Source: Deferribacteres bacterium (GTDB lineage: Bacteria; Nitrospirota; Thermodesulfovibrionia; UBA6902). From it: DNA of 5,472 nucleotides. Both the position numbers and the translations under genes were made by a program. The notes beneath the pieces were generated by a model. It had not been told where the DNA came from, made no database searches, and worked only from the letters and a program-made list of their open reading frames with translations. This document shows positions 1 to 4,203 of this stretch, piece by piece. Position 1 is the stretch's first letter, and each line of letters starts with the position of its first letter. Location: the NCBI GenBank assembly GCA_013152795.1, contig JAADFS010000140.1:1-5472 (forward strand), given 5' to 3'.

Positions 1-280
1 ATATCCGGTTTGCGGCAGCCTCGTGAGATATGTTTTTGTCCCTGAAACTATTCAGATAGAGCTTCAGGGACTTGAGCTCCACTATGTATTTGTCCGGGAT
101 GTAGCTGATCTTTATGGTTGCAAAATCCGGATACCCGGAAACCGGGCACAGGCAGGTAAACTCCGGAAAGCTGATATCAACGGTATAGTCCCTTTCCGGG
201 TGGGGATTGTCCCATTTCTCAAGCACTGCCTCTGATATTGATTTCTGGCCGTATTTGACGGCCTTTCTCTGCCGTGTCAC
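1..280 (-). CDS. queF: NADPH-dependent 7-cyano-7-deazaguanine reductase QueF, short type (partial, C-terminus off left edge)
   Basis: QueF reduces preQ0 to preQ1 with NADPH, a cytoplasmic step of queuosine tRNA modification. The minus-strand frame from GTG at 280 gives 93 codons to the window edge without a stop. Landmarks: FTCLCP with the catalytic Cys at residue 45, PDFATI with the catalytic Asp at 52, the QueF signature ELKSLKLYL at 68-76, and the substrate-binding His-Glu pair at 86-87. The Cys-to-Asp (+7) and Cys-to-His (+41) spacings match my recollection of the B. subtilis enzyme (C55, D62, H96). The bimodular E. coli type is longer with a different layout, so this is the short, unimodular type; roughly 50-70 residues are missing. 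The GTG start is chosen because it overlaps the channel gene's TGA (GTGA), has GGAG 11 nt upstream, and no ATG lies in frame upstream before the homologous region. It is probably co-transcribed and translationally coupled with the channel gene. Identity is very secure; the exact start is less so. Confidence 0.93.
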   Translation of the reverse strand, partial: MTRQRKAVKYGQKSISEAVLEKWDNPHPERDYTVDISFPEFTCLCPVSGYPDFATIKISYIPDKYIVELKSLKLYLNSFRDKNISHEAAANRI

Positions 281-585
281 TGGTTTTGTTTCTCCGTTTC
301 AGGTGCGGCCAGCCAGCCGCTGTCCGTTTTCTCCAGATACACTGTCTGGGTCGGATAGGCGAACTCGATTCCGCGCTTCTCGAATTCGTCTTTGATCGTA
401 AAATTAATCTCCTGCTGGCTGTCCATGTATTTATTGTAATCACTGCTCAACACATAATAGACCGCCTCAAAGATAAGGCTGAAATCCCCGTATGACGCAA
501 AGTGGGCGCGGTCAAAGACCGTATCCTTCACGTTTTCTATGCTCTGCCTGATTATCCCCGGGATTTCCTTTAACTGTTCGGTCGG
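277..585 (-). CDS. MscS-family mechanosensitive channel, C-terminal part (downstream of frameshift)
   Basis: This is the continuation of the channel gene at 512-1375 in a different frame. It reads PTEQLKEIPGI onward to a TGA at 279-277. The content fits the cytoplasmic C-terminal alpha/beta domain of MscS proteins: a TEQLKEIP-type helix directly after the beta segment RRVVFKIGVVYQTP, then an acidic helix, then the typical ending EKRGIEFAYPTQTVYLEK. Skipping one C of the five-C run (588-584 on the minus strand) joins both parts into one uninterrupted protein of 365 residues. A TTG at 600 could formally open this frame, but it lies inside the upstream coding sequence and has no ribosome-binding site, so independent translation is unlikely. 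Its stop overlaps the queF start. Confidence 0.88.
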   Translation of the reverse strand, partial: PTEQLKEIPGIIRQSIENVKDTVFDRAHFASYGDFSLIFEAVYYVLSSDYNKYMDSQQEINFTIKDEFEKRGIEFAYPTQTVYLEKTDSGWLAAPETEKQNQ

Positions 586-1375
586 GGGTCTGGTAGACAA
601 CGCCTATCTTGAAAACCACCCGGCGTTTCTCCATCCTCTTGTAGTTCCGCAGGCGCGCGTTTGTGAGATCGGTATTTGAGAATATCAACTGCTCTCCGCC
701 CAGGCTGCGCACCCTTGTGGTCTTTATGCCGATATATTCGATGGTGCCGAGATAATTGTCGATTATAATAAAATCGCCTATTTCAAAAGGCCGGTCGAAA
801 AAAATCACGAAATAGCTGAACAGGTCGCCCAGGATCGTCTGCGCGGCCAGGGCCACCGCTATACCGCCGATTCCCAGCCCGGCCACAACGGTCGATATCT
901 TGAAGCCCAGATTGTCCAGGAGGAAGGTAATGCCGATACCCCAGACAACCACCTTCAGGATCGTGATAATCCCCGCCAGGCTCCGGCGCCTTCCTGTATC
1001 CGCTTCTTTCTTTATCCAGTATGTCTCGATCGAGTAACTGATAAGCGCGGATATGAGATGCAGGCCCACATAGGTCAGCACCACTATGCCTGTTATATCG
1101 ATGAATTTGCGTATGGAAGGATTCAGTGCCAGGCTGTTGAAGGATAAATACAGGACCCCCAGATAGAGAAACGGGATGAGTTTTTTCTCAAATATGCCTA
1201 TGAGAAAATCATCTATTGTCGTTGAGGTCTTCTGTGACCATGCCTTCAGGCGGTGCAGGATAATTTTCTTGAGGACAAAAACAATGGAGACACCGGTTAA
1301 AAATATTGCAACAAAGATGAAATAGTTTGCTATGCTGTTGCCGAACAGGGTGTTATGAAAAAAATCGTTAAGCAT
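512..1375 (-). CDS. MscS-family mechanosensitive ion channel, N-terminal and pore part (frameshifted gene)
   Basis: This inner-membrane tension-gated channel would release solutes on hypo-osmotic shock. From ATG 1375 the first 264 residues are good MscS sequence. Hydrophobic segments lie at about 17-38, 66-83, 94-115 and 137-154. The pore helix TM3 is at 161-193, with the Gly/Ala-rich core GLGIGGIAVALAAQ at 166-179, followed by DRPFEIGD and the beta domain with LGTIEYIGIKTTRVRS and IFSNTDL. That suggests about five membrane segments, more than the three of E. coli MscS. After residue 264 the frame runs on for 23 unrelated residues to a stop at 514-512; the true C-terminus is encoded at 277-585. 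The frame also stays open upstream to a TTG at 1468, but that TTG is the -35 box of the promoter, so ATG 1375 is preferred. No clear Shine-Dalgarno precedes it. As written the product lacks most of its cytoplasmic cage and would probably not work. Family assignment is very secure; the paralogue is not determined. Confidence 0.92.
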   Translation of the reverse strand: MLNDFFHNTLFGNSIANYFIFVAIFLTGVSIVFVLKKIILHRLKAWSQKTSTTIDDFLIGIFEKKLIPFLYLGVLYLSFNSLALNPSIRKFIDITGIVVLTYVGLHLISALISYSIETYWIKKEADTGRRRSLAGIITILKVVVWGIGITFLLDNLGFKISTVVAGLGIGGIAVALAAQTILGDLFSYFVIFFDRPFEIGDFIIIDNYLGTIEYIGIKTTRVRSLGGEQLIFSNTDLTNARLRNYKRMEKRRVVFKIGVVYQTPDRTVKGNPGDNQAEHRKREGYGL

Positions 1376-1439
1376 GCCAAAGCTTTTTTTTACGTATGGT
1401 AATATTATTAGTATGAAGAAACCGGGTTTATCAATGTGT

Positions 1440-1468
1440 ATACTATCAAAGCCCGTACCCGCTGTCAA
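1440..1468 (-). promoter_or_regulatory. sigma70-type promoter of the channel-queF unit
   Basis: On the minus strand, a perfect -35 TTGACA (1468-1463), a 17-bp spacer and a -10 TAGTAT (1445-1440, 4 of 6 to consensus) are seen. Transcription would start near 1433, giving a leader of about 58 nt before ATG 1375. The -35 coincides with the most upstream possible TTG start of the channel frame, which argues against that start. No operator is recognisable around it. Confidence 0.65.
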
Positions 1469-1571
1469 TTACACAGAAAAACAATAGTTCCCCCCGACCT
1501 GACCCTCCGCCGTCAACGGTGAAGGGGACAAAGGAACGGCTGCTTCGCCAAATGAGGAAGGCACTATCATG

Positions 1572-1588
1572 ACCCCCCGGCGGGGGGT
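1572..1588. repeat. perfect GC-rich inverted repeat (7-bp stem, 3-nt loop)
   Basis: ACCCCCC (1572-1578) and GGGGGGT (1582-1588) are perfect complements around a GGC loop, making a very stable hairpin about 40 nt upstream of treZ. Neither strand shows a following run of T, so it does not look like a normal intrinsic terminator. It sits just upstream of the weak treZ promoter candidate. Function unknown. Confidence 0.6.
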
Positions 1589-1590
1589 GT

Positions 1591-1619
1591 TTGAGTGGAA
1601 GATGTGTGAGCTATATTAA
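1591..1619 (+). promoter_or_regulatory. weak candidate promoter for treZ
   Basis: TTGAGT (1591-1596), a 17-bp spacer and TATTAA (1614-1619) each match the sigma70 hexamers at 4 of 6 positions. The overlapping TATATT (1612-1617) is an alternative -10 at 15 bp spacing. Transcription would begin around 1626, at or just before the treZ ATG at 1628, implying a very short leader or none. This would fit the missing Shine-Dalgarno, but the match is weak and could be chance. Confidence 0.25.
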
Positions 1620-1627
1620 TCGCAATT

Positions 1628-3463
1628 ATGAAGATAGGCGCTGATTACAGGGGAAACGGCAGGTGTGAATTTTCCGTATGGGCACCCTTTGCCGAACACG
1701 TTGAACTGAGGATTCTTTCAGAAGGCGAAAGGACCCTGCCCATGAAAAGAGACGGCTCCGGATACTGGAAGGTGCAGGCGCGGGACGTCCATCCCGGCTG
1801 CCTGTACCTCTACCGCCTTGACAGGAACAGGGAAAGGCCTGACCCGGCATCCTGTTTTCAACCGCACGGTGTGCATGAGCCCTCACAGGTTATCGACCAT
1901 GCTGCCTTTAAATGGGATGATGAAGGCTGGCGGGGAATACCGCTGTCTGAAATGATAATGTATGAGCTCCATACAGGGACTTTCACCCCTGAAGGCACCT
2001 TCATGGCCGTCATCCCCATGCTTGACGAACTCAGGGAACTCGGCATCAATGCCGTCGAATTGATGCCGGTCGCCCAGTTCCCCGGTGAAAGGAACTGGGG
2101 ATACGACGGGGTCTATCCCTTTGCAGTTCAGAATTCATACGGCGGCCCTGACGGCCTCAAACACCTGGTGAATGAATGCCATGCAAGGGGCATTGCCGTG
2201 ATTCTCGACGTGGTCTACAACCACCTCGGCCCTGAAGGCAATTACCTGTGGGATTACGGGCCCTATTTTACCGACAGGTACAGGACCCCCTGGGGACAGG
2301 CGATAAATTTCGACGGCCCCTACAGCAATGATGTCCGGAATTTCTTTCTGGAAAACGCCCTGCACTGGTTCAGGCATTACCATATAGATGCGCTCCGCCT
2401 TGACGCGATTCACGGTATATACGACATGAGCGCCGTGCCTTTTCTGCGTGAGCTTGCCTGCAGGGTTAAAGAGTTTTCACAACAGGAGGGAAGAAAATTC
2501 CACCTGATCGCCGAATCAGACATGAACAACTCCTATGCCGTCAGGCCTGAAAGCGCAGGCGGCCTCGGGCTTGATGCATTATGGTGCGACGATTTTCATC
2601 ACTCCCTGCATGCCCTTGTCACGGGTGAGAGAAACGGTTATTACATAGACTTCGGCGGGATCGAACATTTTGTAAAGGCACTGAAGGAGGGTTTTGTTTA
2701 TTCCGGGCAGTACTCGGCATTCAGAAAGAGGAACCACGGCAATTCATCAAGGGACATACCGTCAGACAGGTTTGTTGTCTTTTCACAGAACCACGACCAG
2801 ACCGGCAACAGGATGAGGGGCGAACGCCTCTCCGCCCTTGTCTCGTTTGAACTGCAGAAGCTCGCCGCAGGGGCCGTGATCCTCTCGCCGTACGTGCCCC
2901 TCCTGTTCATGGGTGAAGAGTATGGTGAGACGGCGCCGTTTCTTTTTTTCACAAGCCACTCCGACCACGAGCTTGTCAGGGCGGTCAGGGAGGGCCGAAA
3001 GAGGGAATTCAGCTCGTTCATGTGGAATGAAGAGCCCCCTGACCCGCAGGATGTGGAGACGTTTATGCGCTCCAAACTCTCGTGGGACAGGCGCAGGCAG
3101 GGGCGGCACAAGGTGCTCCTGGACCTGTACAGGGAACTGATACGCCTCAGGAAAGAGCTTCCCGCGGTTGCAAACCCGGACAGGGCGTGTCTTGATGTAC
3201 GGGCTGATGAGGAAAGGAGGCTTGTCATTGTGCGGAGATGGAAGGGGGAGGATGAGGTATTGATACTTTTTAATTTCAGTAACGCCGATGTAAGGACGGA
3301 CTATCTGCATCATGAGATTAAATGGACAAAGGTATTGGACTCTTCTGATAAAACTCTGAAAGGCCCGGGAGCGCTGTCACCGGACAGGACGGAGCCGGGC
3401 CGTGAGATCGTGTTGAGGGCAGAGAGCTTTGTCCTGTATACAGGTGTAACCCCTAAAGTTTAA
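1628..3463 (+). CDS. treZ: malto-oligosyltrehalose trehalohydrolase TreZ (GH13 family)
   Basis: TreZ cleaves the alpha-1,4 bond next to the terminal trehalosyl unit of a maltooligosyltrehalose, freeing trehalose; it acts after TreY in the cytoplasm. The 611 residues match the usual family length of about 600. An N-terminal beta-sandwich (about 1-95, with FSVWAPFAEHVELRI) precedes the GH13 barrel. Barrel landmarks: YELHTGTFTPEGTF at 112-125, GYDGVYPFAVQNSYGGP at 158-174, region I DVVYNHLGPEGNYL at 194-207, ALRLDAIHGI with nucleophile Asp259, LIAESD with acid/base Glu296, and FSQNHDQTGN with the third catalytic acid Asp390. LFMGEEYGETAPFLFFTSH (427-445) is typical of TreZ and of the related branching enzymes. 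A C-terminal beta domain follows from about 530. All catalytic residues are present and the frame is intact. The ATG at 1628 gives the expected N-terminus but lacks an obvious Shine-Dalgarno. Linkage with treY distinguishes it from a GlgB branching enzyme. Confidence 0.96.
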   Translation: MKIGADYRGNGRCEFSVWAPFAEHVELRILSEGERTLPMKRDGSGYWKVQARDVHPGCLYLYRLDRNRERPDPASCFQPHGVHEPSQVIDHAAFKWDDEGWRGIPLSEMIMYELHTGTFTPEGTFMAVIPMLDELRELGINAVELMPVAQFPGERNWGYDGVYPFAVQNSYGGPDGLKHLVNECHARGIAVILDVVYNHLGPEGNYLWDYGPYFTDRYRTPWGQAINFDGPYSNDVRNFFLENALHWFRHYHIDALRLDAIHGIYDMSAVPFLRELACRVKEFSQQEGRKFHLIAESDMNNSYAVRPESAGGLGLDALWCDDFHHSLHALVTGERNGYYIDFGGIEHFVKALKEGFVYSGQYSAFRKRNHGNSSRDIPSDRFVVFSQNHDQTGNRMRGERLSALVSFELQKLAAGAVILSPYVPLLFMGEEYGETAPFLFFTSHSDHELVRAVREGRKREFSSFMWNEEPPDPQDVETFMRSKLSWDRRRQGRHKVLLDLYRELIRLRKELPAVANPDRACLDVRADEERRLVIVRRWKGEDEVLILFNFSNADVRTDYLHHEIKWTKVLDSSDKTLKGPGALSPDRTEPGREIVLRAESFVLYTGVTPKV

Positions 3464-3502
3464 ATAGGCGTATGGCAATACAGGTGAATATACTTAATAG
3501 TG

Positions 3503-3508
3503 TATAAT
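3503..3508 (+). promoter_or_regulatory. candidate -10 element ahead of the four-helix-bundle gene
   Basis: A perfect TATAAT lies in the 70-nt gap after treZ, 25 nt before ATG 3534. No good -35 hexamer lies 16-18 bp upstream. A short inverted repeat, TATAC (3489-3493) with GTATA (3502-3506), overlaps it and could be an operator or chance. If used, the four-helix-bundle gene and treY could be transcribed separately from treZ. Confidence 0.3.
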
Positions 3509-3533
3509 CAGGCAGAATTTGGTGAAAATAAAT

Positions 3534-4109
3534 ATGGACACTAACAAACCGAAGCCGGACTTAATCCCTCCGCATGGCGGATACCGCAGACTCAGGTCCT
3601 ATCAAACCGCGGAAACCGTCTATGATGCAACGGTCATATTCTGTAACCGCTTTATAGACAAACGGTCGCGTACGCATGACCAGATGGTTCAGGCGGCGCG
3701 CAGCGGAGTACAGAACATCGCAGAGGGGAGCATGGCCTCTGCAACATCTAAGAAGACCGAACTCAAGCTGACCGGCGTTGCCCGGGCGAGCCTGGAAGAG
3801 TTGTTGCTGGATTTTCAGGCGTTTCTCCGCCAGCGGGGCCTGCGCATCTGGACTAAGGATTCCAGAGATGCCCTTGCGGTGAGGAAAAAGTATTTGTCTG
3901 ACAAGTCTGACAGGTCTGACCCGTCCGACCCCTATGGCATTGCAACGGCTCCACCTGAGAAGGCGGCAAACACTATTATCTGTCTGATTAATCAGGCGAG
4001 TTTTCTGCTGGGCAGGCAGTTACGGAAACTGGAACAACAGTTTCTTGAAGAAGGCGGTTTCACGGAAAAGCTCTATCATGCCCGCCGGCAATACAGGAGA
4101 AAAACATGA
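3534..4109 (+). CDS. four helix bundle protein (23S-IVS/S23 type) with C-terminal suffix domain
   Basis: The protein has 191 residues. The N-terminal part (about 11-108) has the features of the S23 / 23S intervening-sequence four-helix-bundle family: HGGYRRLRSYQTAETVYD, then RTHDQMVQAARSGVQNIAEGS at 47-66, and LKLTGVARASLEELLLDF at 78-93. A polar linker (about 109-145) contains a (S-D-x) repeat at 122-132. The C-terminal part (about 146-187) resembles the known 'four helix bundle suffix' domain: CLINQASFLLGRQL, then LEEGGF at 171-176, then a basic tail. ATG 3534 is chosen because GGTGA, complementary to the 16S rRNA end, lies 8 nt upstream; the frame also extends to a TTG at 3519. No signal peptide or membrane segment is seen. 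The gene sits 70 nt after treZ, and its TGA overlaps the next ATG. The family has no established biochemical role outside diversity-generating retroelements, and no retroelement parts are visible here. The domain call is secure; the function is unknown. Confidence 0.88.
   Translation: MDTNKPKPDLIPPHGGYRRLRSYQTAETVYDATVIFCNRFIDKRSRTHDQMVQAARSGVQNIAEGSMASATSKKTELKLTGVARASLEELLLDFQAFLRQRGLRIWTKDSRDALAVRKKYLSDKSDRSDPSDPYGIATAPPEKAANTIICLINQASFLLGRQLRKLEQQFLEEGGFTEKLYHARRQYRRKT
3896..3931 (+). repeat. four tandem copies of a 9-bp unit (GTCTGACNN) inside the four-helix-bundle gene
   Basis: Units at 3896-3904 (GTCTGACAA), 3905-3913 (GTCTGACAG), 3914-3922 (GTCTGACCC) and 3923-3931 (GTCCGACCC) follow each other directly. 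The 9-bp period keeps the frame and encodes a run of Ser-Asp-x triplets (residues 122-132) in the linker before the suffix domain. Copy number can change in whole units without breaking the frame. Confidence 0.85.
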
Positions 4110-4192
4110 TCGGCATTATCGAGTCCGAAATCAAACAGGCCGCACAGCAAGAATTAATCAGAAAGTCCCTCAGAAAACTTAATGCCTTATAA
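4106..4192 (+). CDS. 28-codon mini-ORF between the four-helix-bundle gene and treY
   Basis: ATG 4106 overlaps the preceding TGA (ATGA), and AGGAG lies 6 nt upstream, the strongest ribosome-binding site in the window. The frame begins MIGIIESEIK and ends RKSLRKLNAL before TAA at 4190-4192. The peptide is mixed in charge, with an acidic patch and then a basic, probably helical C-terminal half; no signal peptide or membrane segment. I do not recognise it. Its stop is 11 nt before the treY ATG, so it could serve mainly to deliver ribosomes to treY, or be a real micro-protein, or the remnant of a larger gene. The strong initiation signal supports translation; a function for the peptide itself is unsupported. 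Confidence 0.5.
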   Translation: MIGIIESEIKQAAQQELIRKSLRKLNAL

Positions 4193-4203
4193 TATAAAGC
4201 AAT

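Larger units (their letters stand above)
1469..1627. other. divergent intergenic region between the channel gene and treZ
   Basis: About 160 bp separate the -35 box of the leftward promoter from the treZ start. No convincing coding frame is present; the longest plus-strand ATG frame noted is six codons (1552-1572) without a ribosome-binding site. An imperfect inverted repeat pairs GTTCC (1487-1491) with GGAAC (1533-1537), and inside it CCCT (1503-1506) pairs with AGGG (1523-1526) and CCG (1510-1512) with CGG (1517-1519) around a TCAA loop. A GC-rich hairpin at 1572-1588 and a weak rightward promoter candidate are listed separately. Any regulator acting on both directions would most simply bind here, but no known operator motif is recognised. 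Confidence 0.5.

Noticed and set aside
23..235. Open plus-strand frame of 70 codons starting at 23
   Set aside because: It lies antisense to queF, whose minus-strand frame shows clear family motifs; the plus-strand translation resembles nothing known.
219..443. Minus-strand frame of 74 codons across the channel-queF junction
   Set aside because: Out of frame with both the channel C-terminus and queF, each supported by protein motifs; low-complexity basic translation typical of a shadow frame.
1552..1572. Six-codon frame (ATG 1552) as a leader peptide for treZ
   Set aside because: No ribosome-binding site, no attenuator-like codon run, and the following hairpin lacks a T-run.
1572..1588. Intrinsic terminator
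   Set aside because: The stem is strong but no T-run follows on either strand, and no gene ends nearby; it lies between two divergent starts.
2698..3313. Two long minus-strand frames of 176 codons each inside treZ
   Set aside because: Both are antisense to conserved TreZ regions, including the catalytic Asp390 segment, and give Ser/Arg/Leu-rich or Pro/Val-rich translations without domains or ribosome-binding sites.
3534..4109. Four-helix-bundle protein as an Avd accessory protein of a diversity-generating retroelement
   Set aside because: Avd shares the fold, but there is no reverse transcriptase, template repeat or variable repeat in the window, and the suffix domain is not an Avd feature.
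3534..4109. Intervening sequence within a 23S rRNA gene
   Set aside because: The S23 family was named for such insertions, but the flanks here are protein-coding tre genes with no rRNA sequence.
4188..4193. TATAAT as an independent treY promoter
   Set aside because: The hexamer is perfect, but 17-18 bp upstream there is only GTCCCT/AGTCCC, no -35, and the hexamer overlaps the mini-ORF stop; not supported as a separate feature.
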